A stretch of DNA of 19,025 nucleotides from Gammaproteobacteria bacterium (GTDB lineage: Bacteria; Pseudomonadota; Gammaproteobacteria; SZUA-152), in NCBI GenBank assembly GCA_030613605.1, contig JAUWLO010000011.1, forward strand, positions 1 through 19,025, in the 5' to 3' direction. Numbering within the stretch: position 1 is the first letter of the stretch; every line of letters begins with the position of its first letter. The notes beneath the pieces were generated by a model. That model ran no database searches. It saw nothing but the letters and a program-made list of their open reading frames with translations, and had not been told where the DNA came from. A program made the position numbers and the translations under genes. Shown piece after piece: positions 1-6,832 of the stretch.

Positions 1-1
1 C

Positions 2-256
2 GCGAAGGTCATCCATGCTGAAGGTGAATTGCAGGCTGCCGAAAAATTAAAGGAAGCTGCAGTGATACTCTCTCAACAAAGCCAGGCATTGCAGTTGCGT
101 TATCTACAAACGCTGACAGAAATTGCCAGCGAACGAACCAATACCATCGTTTTCCCATTACCCATGGACCTGGTGGAGTCCATGATGAGTAAGATTAACA
201 AACCAGGAGAGGTCAATTTAACAAAGCGAATGCATATACCCATTTGTAAAAATTAA
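2..256 (+). CDS. Slipin / SPFH-domain membrane protein, C-terminal fragment (5' end outside window)
   Basis: The frame is open from base 2, and the visible 84 residues are the C-terminal end of a stomatin/slipin protein. The stretch 'LQLRYLQTLTEIASE' followed by 'NTIVFPLPMDL' is the hallmark of bacterial slipins, preceded by the Ala/Glu-rich coiled-coil end (AEGELQAAEKLKEAA) of the SPFH domain. Slipins are inner-membrane scaffolds that form oligomeric rings, usually encoded next to an NfeD-type protease; that partner would lie to the left and cannot be seen. The last 20 or so residues after 'MDLVESMM' (ending MHIPICKN) are unlike the usual slipin tail and may be a species-specific extension. 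The true start is upstream of the window; the TTG at 29 is internal and not a start. Confidence 0.85.
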   Translation, partial: AKVIHAEGELQAAEKLKEAAVILSQQSQALQLRYLQTLTEIASERTNTIVFPLPMDLVESMMSKINKPGEVNLTKRMHIPICKN

Positions 257-370
257 TCGACTGCACCTGTGGTCAAAAAAGAGTGGTTTCTCCGTGCCCA
301 GAATTCAGTTTGGCATCGGGATAATGTTTCACAATTAAAGCAAATAAATTGGATCCCATTCTTCCGATAA

Positions 371-568
371 ATAGGAATCGCTATCCAGATGCCTGGCGAG
401 GGTGGGGAGAACGCCTGTTGTTATGAATGCGGTGCTTTATTGATTGAGCGTGATGGCTTTGCCGTTCGCCTGAACCGCATTCGGCATGGCAGCTGTCTGG
501 ATTGTGGTGCACACACGTGTTGTCGCCAATTTATACTATGCATCCGCAATAAAACACTTTGGTTTTAA
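371..568 (+). pseudogene. Relic of an AmrS-type (AmmeMemoRadiSam) radical SAM protein, C-terminal end only
   Basis: Read from 371 (no stop until 566-568; first ATG at 389), the peptide contains 'MPGEGGENACCYECGALL' then 'IERDGFAVRLNRIRHGSC' and 'LDCGAH'. This matches the C-terminal zinc-ribbon-like end of AmmeMemoRadiSam radical SAM proteins (COG1180), where a GN(V/M)PG-x-GEN-(T)YC-x2-CG-x-LLIER-(Y/D)G block is followed by a second C-x2-CG pair. Nothing of the SAM-binding CX3CX2C core is present upstream: a stop sits at 368-370 and the preceding bases do not continue the domain. Resemblance ends at about 520, after which the frame runs into unrelated sequence. It is best read as the surviving 3' end of a lost gene. 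Assignment is from memory of the motif. Confidence 0.6.
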
Positions 569-671
569 TCAAGCCCGTATATGGGCGCAAGCCGGCTGGA
601 ATTTAAAAGACCGCAATAGGGATGATGAATTATTTTTTGTTATAGGAATTGGTGCTGATTTTACCTTGTAG
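486..671 (+). pseudogene. Possible C-terminal remnant of an outer-membrane beta-barrel protein
   Basis: An open frame overlaps the end of the AmrS relic in a different frame. From about residue 12 it reads like the last strands of an outer-membrane barrel: alternating polar and hydrophobic residues ('NLYYASAIKHFGFNQARIW', 'AQAGWNL', 'ELFFVIGIGADFTL'), ending in an aromatic/hydrophobic C-terminal signature typical of BAM substrates. The first residues (MAAVWIVVHT) come from the AmrS relic in another frame, so there is no convincing start, signal peptide or ribosome-binding site. I infer a 3' fragment of a barrel gene fused by deletion to the radical SAM fragment near position 515. The family is not recognised and chance remains possible. 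Confidence 0.35.
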
Positions 672-723
672 ATGGGCGTAACCTGAAAGGTTGTCGGTTA
701 AGACTTTATCAAGGACTTCTCAA

Positions 724-3216
724 CTATTTCAGTGGCTTAAACTTCACTAGTAACAATGGTAACAATGTGAGGTCGGCGATTAGCGCGACTATCATGGCAA
801 AACCTGTGAGCAGACCGAAATAAATTGTCGGTATAAAATTGGAAAGCGCTAAGATGGAGAAGCCTAGTGTGATTGTGACCGTGGTGTAGTACATGGCTTT
901 TCCGATACTGGCGTGACATCGACGCACCGTTGCCCAGTAATCGTGATCTTTAGGGTATTCTTCCATAAACCGGTGGATATAATGAATGGTGTCGTCCACG
1001 GCAATACCTATGGTAATTGCCGCGATAGTAATCGTCATAATGTCTAAATGTATATCCAACCAGCCCATCAAACCAAGGACAAAAGCAGCGGCAACTATAT
1101 TAGGTATAATAGCAATCGCGGCTATTTTTACTGAGCGAAATAAAACCATAAACATGAGCATAATGGCCAGAAACACAACGCCAATAGTCAATATTTGTGA
1201 CTGAAAAAGACTTTGTAACATGTTGTTATAAAGCACAAGCATGCCTGTTAAATTGATTTGTTTTTTCTCCAGGCCGAATTTCTCTGATAGGTCAATTCGT
1301 ATTTTGTCAATTAATGCCTGGCGTTGCAGCGTCACATCTGATTCAAAAACACGAATGGCGAATCGCAATTGATTGCCATCTTCAGACATATAGGGATCAA
1401 ATAGTGTTTTCTTGATTGATTCCGGCAGCCGCTTATGCATTACCGCTAAGGATATGTTGTCTAGCGGCTCGTCATTGTTAATCTGTGTCAGCAGCTTCAT
1501 TGTCGTAGCTATTGACAAAACCTTGCCGGTCTCCGGCAACTGCTCCAGATACTGATGAATTTGTTCTACGGTTTCCAGCTGAAATACATTAAACCAATAG
1601 CTGGTGCCACTAATGCCGGCGCTTTCCTCATCGGTACTTTCATAGGCACTCTCGTCATCGAATAAGTCCTCATCAGCTAGTTCATTGATATACTCATAAT
1701 AGGACTGATCGGGTTCAAGAATGACATCTAATGGTGTGGTGCCGCCCAGCTCACGGTCAAGCTTAACCATGCCTTGATGTATTTCAGTCGATTCCTTGAA
1801 GTAGTCGATAAACCGGTTCTCAACGGTAAGGGATGTAATCCCAATAACACTTAAAATCATTAGGAATACATATGCGATCAAAACCACATTTCCATTTCGA
1901 CGAATCAGATTCGCAAAGAAAGTCGTTATTGCACCGGTGAAATCGCGTTGCGATCTCGGCTGGCCGGGCGTTAAAAACATTAATGTTGTAGGAAATATAA
2001 GGAAGGAAAAGATGAATGCCAGCGCCACACCGAACACCATCATCCAACCAAAATCGATAACTGGCCGAATGCCGCTAACGAGCAATGACCCAAATGCAAC
2101 CATGGTTGTTATTGCAGTAAAAAAGGCAGGTTGCGCCTTGCTGCGTAGAGTCTCCCACAGTATGAGCTTTTGTTGTATTTCGGGATTTGCACTATGTAAT
2201 TCCTGGTAACGAACGATTAAGTGCACAGTCAACGATAGGGTGATGATCAGTAGCAGAGAAATAAAGTTAGAGGAAACAACCGTAACTCGCCACTCCATTA
2301 GTCCCAAAATACCAATCATAGAAAGAGCGGCGATAGAACAAATAATCATGGGTAAAATCACCCAGCGTGGTTTTCGGAAAAACACCGTGAGCAATATCAC
2401 CAAAAAACACAGTACGCCTAATCCAAAAACACGAATATCGTGTCTAATGTAGTCAATAATATCGGACACAATCATCGGAATGCCGCCCAAATGCATCTCT
2501 GCCTTATTTCGGTGATTGTGCAGCGCCTTGCGTATAGCAGCAATATCAGCTTGTTCCTGATCCAATAATGCATCGCTATAATATTTAAATTGTGTGGAGA
2601 CCTCATCAAGCTCTCGGTTTTCTTGCACAGTGAGTGTTTTTAATAAGCGCTTTTCGCGCAGACTATCTCGCTTTTCTCGCAGGTTTTGATAGGTTTCATC
2701 GTGTTTGAATATTACCTGGAGTGCCGTTGTCTTGCCGTCTTGACTGACCAAATGATTACTATACAGCGGGCTTTCGCGAAATTCCTTTTCCGCTAAAATG
2801 ACATCCATACCGGGGCTGGTGAGTGTCGGGATACTTTCTTGAAGCTGAGATAAATTAATCTTTGGGCTATTGATAAGTGGCACGTCGAGTATGCTGGTCA
2901 CACTCTCCACGCGTGTAATTTGTTCAAGTTCGGACTTGAGTGTCCTAATGTCGTCTAGTATTTGTTTAGAAAAAAGATCGGAATATGGCGTATAAGTGAT
3001 AATTAAATAGTCATCCGAGCCATAACGCGCACGGATGGATCGGTAGTAACGTAAGTCCTCGTCATTTTCTAAAACCAGAGAATCCGAAGTTGCATCCAGC
3101 TTAAATTCATTAATAAAAATACCTAAAAATGTGGCAAATAGCAGGGTAATGAAAAGTGTCGTCGCAGGCCGCTCGAGAACCAACTGTTTATATATCAACT
3201 TAAGTGAGGTTTTCAT
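724..3216 (-). CDS. MMPL/RND-family transporter (hydrophobe exporter type)
   Basis: An 830-residue inner-membrane transporter with two repeats, each made of one TM helix, a large periplasmic loop and a bundle of five or six TM helices. TM1 is near residues 18-37; the first bundle lies roughly at 255-415 and the second at about 670-825. The conserved 'IGIAVDDTIHYIHRF' in the late second bundle and 'IITLSLTVHLIVRYQE' in the first are the repeat-related MMPL signatures. The family exports lipids or other hydrophobic molecules; the cargo is unknown. No adaptor or outer-membrane channel gene is adjacent, as is usual for MMPL members. The second periplasmic domain carries an acidic stretch (about residues 508-532). 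The ATG at 3216 is preferred because the chain then begins MKTSLKLIYKQL, as in relatives; an in-frame ATG at 3282 would add 22 residues. Neither has a strong Shine-Dalgarno sequence. Confidence 0.85.
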   Translation of the reverse strand: MKTSLKLIYKQLVLERPATTLFITLLFATFLGIFINEFKLDATSDSLVLENDEDLRYYRSIRARYGSDDYLIITYTPYSDLFSKQILDDIRTLKSELEQITRVESVTSILDVPLINSPKINLSQLQESIPTLTSPGMDVILAEKEFRESPLYSNHLVSQDGKTTALQVIFKHDETYQNLREKRDSLREKRLLKTLTVQENRELDEVSTQFKYYSDALLDQEQADIAAIRKALHNHRNKAEMHLGGIPMIVSDIIDYIRHDIRVFGLGVLCFLVILLTVFFRKPRWVILPMIICSIAALSMIGILGLMEWRVTVVSSNFISLLLIITLSLTVHLIVRYQELHSANPEIQQKLILWETLRSKAQPAFFTAITTMVAFGSLLVSGIRPVIDFGWMMVFGVALAFIFSFLIFPTTLMFLTPGQPRSQRDFTGAITTFFANLIRRNGNVVLIAYVFLMILSVIGITSLTVENRFIDYFKESTEIHQGMVKLDRELGGTTPLDVILEPDQSYYEYINELADEDLFDDESAYESTDEESAGISGTSYWFNVFQLETVEQIHQYLEQLPETGKVLSIATTMKLLTQINNDEPLDNISLAVMHKRLPESIKKTLFDPYMSEDGNQLRFAIRVFESDVTLQRQALIDKIRIDLSEKFGLEKKQINLTGMLVLYNNMLQSLFQSQILTIGVVFLAIMLMFMVLFRSVKIAAIAIIPNIVAAAFVLGLMGWLDIHLDIMTITIAAITIGIAVDDTIHYIHRFMEEYPKDHDYWATVRRCHASIGKAMYYTTVTITLGFSILALSNFIPTIYFGLLTGFAMIVALIADLTLLPLLLVKFKPLK

Positions 3217-3600
3217 CGCGATAATAATTTTTACGGATCTGATTGTTAAGCTGAATAATATTTTCCAAAGACTGCACATCATTAGATGCTGCAGAACACG
3301 CTGGATATAAAGTTAAGATAGGCTTTCCTCATTTTCAGCTGTATAGCGCGTATTGCACATCAGAATATTCTCCTTCCAATGTATGGGTGGCTAATTCGTA
3401 ACCACTATTTAAAACGATAGCTTAGAGTGTGAAACTATTCTACTGAAAAACCATTGTGTGTTAGATCAGGGTCTGCTTTCTCGACACAACATCAGCTTAA
3501 GAGTCTGTGGGGTGTAGATGGTGCGACGCTCGAGAGATGATAATGGAGCAATGGGGCCCGGTGGTAGCGTTAGTAACTTTCTCATATAGTGGCTTTGGTT
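3217..3600. other. 384-nt intergenic region between ahcY and the RND gene
   Basis: No recognised gene or terminator lies here. The one structured element is a 15-codon ORF on the minus strand (3313-3360), annotated separately. A 23-codon plus-strand ORF beginning with the ATG at 3518 has no clear family or ribosome-binding site and is probably chance. No T-tailed hairpin follows the ahcY stop on the minus strand. Confidence 0.5.
3313..3360 (-). other. Possible 15-codon leader ORF upstream of the RND transporter
   Basis: On the minus strand an ATG at 3360 starts the peptide MCNTRYTAENEESLS, ending with TAA at 3313. An excellent Shine-Dalgarno sequence, AAGGAG at 3370-3375 (minus strand), sits nine bases ahead of the ATG. 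It is a much better ribosome-binding site than those of either candidate start of the downstream RND gene (3282 or 3216), so it may be a leader peptide coupled to RND translation. It may equally be the remnant of an upstream gene, or of a frameshifted RND N-terminus. Confidence 0.3.
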
Positions 3601-4857
3601 TTAGGTGCCTTCTTGCCACGAGCTTAGATAGGCCTGTTGCTCTGCGGTGAGTTTATCAATGGTGATGGCCATGGCATCTAACTTTAAACGGGCCACTTCG
3701 CTGTCGATCTCTGCCGGTACAGTATGCACATCGGCGCTGAGTTGACCAGCATTTTGCACTAAGTGTTCTACGCACAGTGCTTGATTGGCAAAACTCATGT
3801 CCATCACGGCAGCGGGGTGTCCTTCGGCAGCCGACAGGTTTACCAAACGTCCCTCTGCCAGTATTCGCAAGCTGCGTCCATCGGCGAGTTTGTATTCGTC
3901 CACGTATTGCCGAGGTCTATGTTTAGAGATAGCCATCCCTTCCAGTGCCGGGATATTGATTTCCACATCGAAGTGACCAGAGTTGGCCATGACGCAGCCG
4001 TCTTTCATTACTTCAAAATGTGCCTGGTCAACCACGTGTTTGTCGCCAGTCGCGGTAATAATAAAGTCACTTTGTTTGGCGGCTTCAATCAACGGCATAA
4101 CCTGGAAGCCATCCATGTTGGCTTCCAATGCACGCAATGCATCCACTTCGGTCACAATAATCTTTGCACCCATCCCCCGTGCTCGCATGGCGATGCCTCG
4201 GCCACACCAGCCATAACCAACAACGGTAAACACTCTTCCGGCAAGCAAAATATTGGTCGCACGAATTACGCCATCCAGGGTGCTTTGTCCCGTACCATAA
4301 CGATTATCGAACAGGTGTTTGGTATAGGCATCATTAACGGCAATAATTGGGTACTGTAGTGCGTTATCCCTGGCCATAGAACGTAGACGGATAACACCGG
4401 TCGTGGTTTCTTCAGTACCGCCGATGATATCTTCTAGTAGATCTTTATGGTGTTGATGAAGTGTGCTGACTAAATCTGCACCATCATCCAGGGTAATCTG
4501 TGGCCGATGCGCTATGACGGCTTCGACATGTTGGTAATAGCGTTCCTTATCCTCCCATTTAATGGCAAAAGTCGGAATTTCATAATGACGCACTAAGGCC
4601 GCAGCGACATCGTCCTGGGTGCTTAAAGGGTTGCTGGCGCATAACACCACCTGTGCACCACCGGCCTTGAGGGTACGTGCCAGGTTGGCGGTCTCCGTGG
4701 TGATGTGTAAACAAGCACCAATTCGCAGGCCCTGTAGTGGCTTCTCCTGGCTAAACCGATCCATCAAGTCACGAACCACGGGCATTTCACTCAGCGCCCA
4801 GTTGATTCGTTCCTGTCCTTGCTCCGCAAGATTTATATCTTTGATATCATATTCCAC
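3601..4857 (-). CDS. ahcY: Adenosylhomocysteinase (S-adenosylhomocysteine hydrolase)
   Basis: This cytosolic NAD+-dependent enzyme splits S-adenosylhomocysteine into homocysteine and adenosine, regenerating the methyl cycle. Substrate motifs are all present: 'HITTETA' (about 51-57), 'DDGADL' (124-129), 'EETTTG' (149-154), and the N-D-A-x-T-K...D-N block (175-185), which holds the catalytic Lys and Asp. The Rossmann NAD site 'VVGYGWCGRG' is at 212-221, and 'HPAAVMDMSF' near the C-terminus is the family signature. At 418 residues it belongs to the shorter class that lacks the roughly 40-residue insertion of the long bacterial/eukaryotic type. The start is GTG at 4857 with GGAG seven bases upstream. 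A perfect TATAAT lies about 37 bases upstream (minus strand). It would recycle product from methyltransferases such as the PmtA-like enzyme at 6833. Confidence 0.97.
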   Translation of the reverse strand: MEYDIKDINLAEQGQERINWALSEMPVVRDLMDRFSQEKPLQGLRIGACLHITTETANLARTLKAGGAQVVLCASNPLSTQDDVAAALVRHYEIPTFAIKWEDKERYYQHVEAVIAHRPQITLDDGADLVSTLHQHHKDLLEDIIGGTEETTTGVIRLRSMARDNALQYPIIAVNDAYTKHLFDNRYGTGQSTLDGVIRATNILLAGRVFTVVGYGWCGRGIAMRARGMGAKIIVTEVDALRALEANMDGFQVMPLIEAAKQSDFIITATGDKHVVDQAHFEVMKDGCVMANSGHFDVEINIPALEGMAISKHRPRQYVDEYKLADGRSLRILAEGRLVNLSAAEGHPAAVMDMSFANQALCVEHLVQNAGQLSADVHTVPAEIDSEVARLKLDAMAITIDKLTAEQQAYLSSWQEGT

Positions 4858-4893
4858 GCGGTTCTCCGTTTAGGATAGATACGAATTAAATTC

Positions 4894-4899
4894 ATTATA
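4894..4899 (-). promoter_or_regulatory. Candidate -10 element for ahcY
   Basis: The minus strand reads TATAAT here, which would place a transcription start about 30 nt ahead of the ahcY GTG codon. No good -35 hexamer is seen at 16-18 nt spacing, so it rests on the -10 match alone. I looked for an S-adenosylhomocysteine riboswitch in this leader and it is too short to hold one. Confidence 0.35.
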
Positions 4900-4938
4900 G
4901 GCTGCCATTGAAAGTATAGTGGTATCCGCAAAGGGGTC

Positions 4939-4944
4939 TATAAT
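4939..4944 (+). promoter_or_regulatory. Candidate -10 element for the DUF211 gene
   Basis: A perfect TATAAT lies on the plus strand about 100 nt before the DUF211 start. A TTGAAA at 4908-4913 is too far (25 nt) to be its -35. Transcription from here would begin at about 4951, exactly at the left arm of the inverted repeat at 4951-4983. Confidence 0.35.
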
Positions 4945-4950
4945 AAAAGT

Positions 4951-4983
4951 ATGCGGCGCTTGCTTTTGTATCATATGCCGCAT
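4951..4983 (+). promoter_or_regulatory. Inverted repeat in the leader of the DUF211 gene
   Basis: ATGCGGC (4951-4957) pairs perfectly with GCCGCAT (4977-4983) across a 19-nt loop. It lies just downstream of a TATAAT box and 58 nt before the DUF211 start. It could be a 5'-terminal RNA hairpin that stabilises or regulates the transcript, or a protein-binding site in the divergent ahcY/DUF211 spacer. No T-run follows, so it is not a standard terminator. Confidence 0.35.
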
Positions 4984-5041
4984 GGATGGTTAAGGGCCGG
5001 GATAATATTGGTCATAATTTTAATAAGAATGAGACTGCATT

Positions 5042-5308
5042 ATGCTTCAGATAAAACGCCTTGTTTTAGATATACTGAAACCCCATCAGCCGGACGTGTT
5101 GGAGTTTGCGCGAGCCATTGCTTCCCAGGTAGAAGACAGTTGTGTAAAACTTAAGGTGCTCGAAATGGATGATAAAACAGAAACCCTGGAACTTATCGTC
5201 GAGGGTTCAAATTTAGAGCTAGATACAATTGTCTCCGCGATTAATGAAATGGGTGGTTCACTGCATAGCGTAGACGGTGTGGAAGTGATGAATGTGGAAG
5301 AAGAATAG
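5042..5308 (+). CDS. DUF211 family protein
   Basis: An 88-residue protein whose opening 'IKRLVLDILKPHQPDVLEFA' and closing 'INEMGGSLHSVDGVEV' match the DUF211 family (PF02680), known mainly from archaea. Known members fold as a ferredoxin-like alpha/beta domain and assemble into hexamers or dodecamers; their biochemical role is not established. The acidic end (NVEEE) and central beta-rich segment fit the family. Its start ATG has only a weak purine-rich stretch (AAGAATGAGA) upstream. It lies 21-51 nt before a CCC1/VIT-like membrane protein on the same strand and is probably co-transcribed with it, which hints at a transport or metal-linked role (inference). Confidence 0.85.
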   Translation: MLQIKRLVLDILKPHQPDVLEFARAIASQVEDSCVKLKVLEMDDKTETLELIVEGSNLELDTIVSAINEMGGSLHSVDGVEVMNVEEE

Positions 5309-5359
5309 TCTTAACTAACTAATAACTCATTGAGTAAGTTAACTAGAGTTACCATCTCC

Positions 5360-5944
5360 ATGCCATTCGAACCATTTCGACGCATCCAACAATTCGTTTT
5401 CATCAGTCAATCATACGACATCGCCCGTCGCTATTTTGTGGTGAACAGTTTTGACGGTGCCCTTACCATGCTGGGTTTGCTATTGGGATTCCATGTTAGC
5501 AAGGGTGTTGACCTGGAAGTTGCCATACCTGCCTGTTTAGGTGCTGCTATCGCGCTGGCCATGAGTGGTCTCACCAGCGCCTATTTGAGCGAAAAGGCAG
5601 AACGAAAAAGGGAGTTCAAAAAACTCCAGGATGCCATGGTTTCCGATCTCAGCGGTTCAGCACAAGATAAGGCATCGCGCTGGGTGCCTGTCTGGGTAGC
5701 GTTGATCAATGGACTGTCACCACTGTTGATGTCATTGATTATCATCACACCCCTGTGGCTGGTACAGTTGGGATTTGAACTGCCACTCGGCCCATTTGAA
5801 TCGGCAATTGGCGTTGCCTTTGCTTTGATCTTTCTCCTCGGTATTTTTCTGGGGCGGGTTAGTGGAACGTTTTGGCTGTTTTCTGGGCTACAAACACTGA
5901 TCATTGCCCTGGTTACGGCATTCTTGATTTACCTCATTGTCTGA
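5360..5944 (+). CDS. CCC1/VIT1-like integral membrane protein
   Basis: A 194-residue protein with about five TM helices (roughly residues 30-48, 54-76, 109-133, 145-166, 171-194) and a charged cytoplasmic segment (SEKAERKREFKK) after TM2. The first helix contains 'NSFDGALTMLGLLLGF', resembling the Asp-Gly-bearing TM1 of CCC1/VIT1 iron/manganese transporters. The Glu/Arg-rich loop after TM2 is also where that family puts its metal-binding domain, here much shortened. Substrate is not shown; a divalent metal is the family expectation. The ATG at 5360 is chosen over an in-frame TTG at 5330, which would add ten residues; neither has a convincing ribosome-binding site. It follows the DUF211 gene closely. 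Confidence 0.65.
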   Translation: MPFEPFRRIQQFVFISQSYDIARRYFVVNSFDGALTMLGLLLGFHVSKGVDLEVAIPACLGAAIALAMSGLTSAYLSEKAERKREFKKLQDAMVSDLSGSAQDKASRWVPVWVALINGLSPLLMSLIIITPLWLVQLGFELPLGPFESAIGVAFALIFLLGIFLGRVSGTFWLFSGLQTLIIALVTAFLIYLIV

Positions 5945-5978
5945 TCGTTATCTTGTCGACCTAAGTGAAAGAACAAAG

Positions 5979-6143
5979 TTGATTAAACCTGAGCATATTA
6001 AGAAAGGCACCTGGGTCGAGGTTAGCAAAATAGTGCTACCCGCAGGTAATCGCTGACAGCAGGTTCCCGAAGACACCTCCTAGCAACCCCTGGTAATGTG
6101 GGTGAACGACTTTATTATTTTCATGAAGAGTAGGGTTTTATAA
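5979..6143 (+). pseudogene. Relic of an OrtA-like 2-amino-4-oxopentanoate thiolase small subunit
   Basis: In one unbroken frame the bases encode 'KKGTWVEVSKIVLPAGNR', stop TGA, 'QQVPEDTS', stop TAG, then 'QPLVMWVNDFI', ending at TAA 6141-6143. OrtA subunits of the ornithine-degrading thiolase begin with a closely similar string: G-x-WV-x-(I/V)-x2-IVL-x2-(G/E)-ERAPQVPEDT-KK-VPL-x-MWVKGFL. The two stops fall within the alignment without any frameshift, and the C-terminal half is missing, so this is a dead, truncated gene. It abuts the start of the membrane-protein gene at 6143. Whether it was a true ornithine-pathway gene or a related regulator-like subunit cannot be told; the identification rests on motif recall. 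Confidence 0.55.
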
Positions 6144-6802
6144 TGGCACCGCAGACCGTAACAAGGCCACATAAGATACCGATAATTATTAAGGTTCTAG
6201 CAACTTGTTTTCTCTTTGTTGTCATACCGGTTTATTGGGTAAACCTCGGCCCTGATAATTTTCTCTGGGGGTGTGATATTGCACTGTTTATAACGACGCT
6301 TGCGCTGTGGCGTGAGAGCCGCTTTCTTGCCAGCATGATGGCGGTTGGCGTGTTACTACCGGAAGTGTTATGGAATATTGATTTCTTTTTTCGATTACTT
6401 TCCGGTAATCATGTATTTGACCCTGGTGTGACAAGCTACATGTTTAATGTCCAGGTTCCATCAGTAGTCCGGGGCATATCTTTTTTATTTCATATTTATT
6501 TACCGATCATTTTGATATGGATGCTTTTTCGGCTGGGTTATCAACGTATGGCCTGGCTAGCACAAACTGCCCTGGCCTGGGTAATCCTACCTCTAACGTA
6601 TTTGTTGACCGATCCTGTTGATAATATCAACTGGGTATACGGTCCTGGCAGCGAGGTTCAACAGTTGGTCCCTGGTCCAGTTTTTGTGGTGATATTAATG
6701 ATTTTATTTCCTATAGTTGTTTATCTACCTTCACATTTGATCCTGAACAAATTGTTTGGCAAAGACCATAAGGAAAGGTTGATAAAAAGTAGGGGTAGGT
6801 AG
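6143..6802 (+). CDS. Uncharacterised multi-pass membrane protein
   Basis: A 219-residue protein with about six or seven TM helices: roughly residues 13-33, 40-57, 61-78, 108-130, 139-155 and 177-203, with a basic C-terminal tail (KDHKERLIKSRGR). Distinctive polar motifs lie between helices: 'YWVNLGPDNFLWGCDIAL' (31-48), 'VLLPEVLWNIDF' (70-81) and 'LLTDPVDNINWVYGPG' (154-169). These recur in an uncharacterised membrane-protein family I recall from planctomycetes and proteobacteria; no function is known to me. The D/N/W residues at helix borders suggest ligand or ion contact, but that is speculation. TAGGG about 10 nt before the ATG may serve as ribosome-binding site. The PmtA-like gene follows 30 nt downstream, so the two are probably one operon, which hints at a lipid-related role. 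Confidence 0.75.
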   Translation: MAPQTVTRPHKIPIIIKVLATCFLFVVIPVYWVNLGPDNFLWGCDIALFITTLALWRESRFLASMMAVGVLLPEVLWNIDFFFRLLSGNHVFDPGVTSYMFNVQVPSVVRGISFLFHIYLPIILIWMLFRLGYQRMAWLAQTALAWVILPLTYLLTDPVDNINWVYGPGSEVQQLVPGPVFVVILMILFPIVVYLPSHLILNKLFGKDHKERLIKSRGR

Positions 6803-6832
6803 TGCCTCAATAAAAATAAAGGATTTTCGGAT

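Noticed and set aside
3763..4359. 198-codon plus-strand open frame opposite ahcY
   Set aside because: It lies wholly within the well-supported ahcY coding sequence on the other strand, has His/Cys-rich low-quality composition and no family match; it is a shadow frame.
4858..5041. S-adenosylhomocysteine or SAM riboswitch upstream of ahcY
   Set aside because: The spacer from the candidate ahcY -10 to its start is only about 30 nt, and no recognisable riboswitch core was found on the minus strand.
4951..5154. 67-codon plus-strand frame in the DUF211 leader
   Set aside because: It overlaps the DUF211 gene in another frame and its first ATG is the left arm of an inverted repeat without a ribosome-binding site.
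5581..5904. 107-codon minus-strand frame opposite the CCC1-like gene
   Set aside because: It is antisense to a clear multi-TM protein and has a composition typical of shadow frames (Pro/Arg/Ser-rich).
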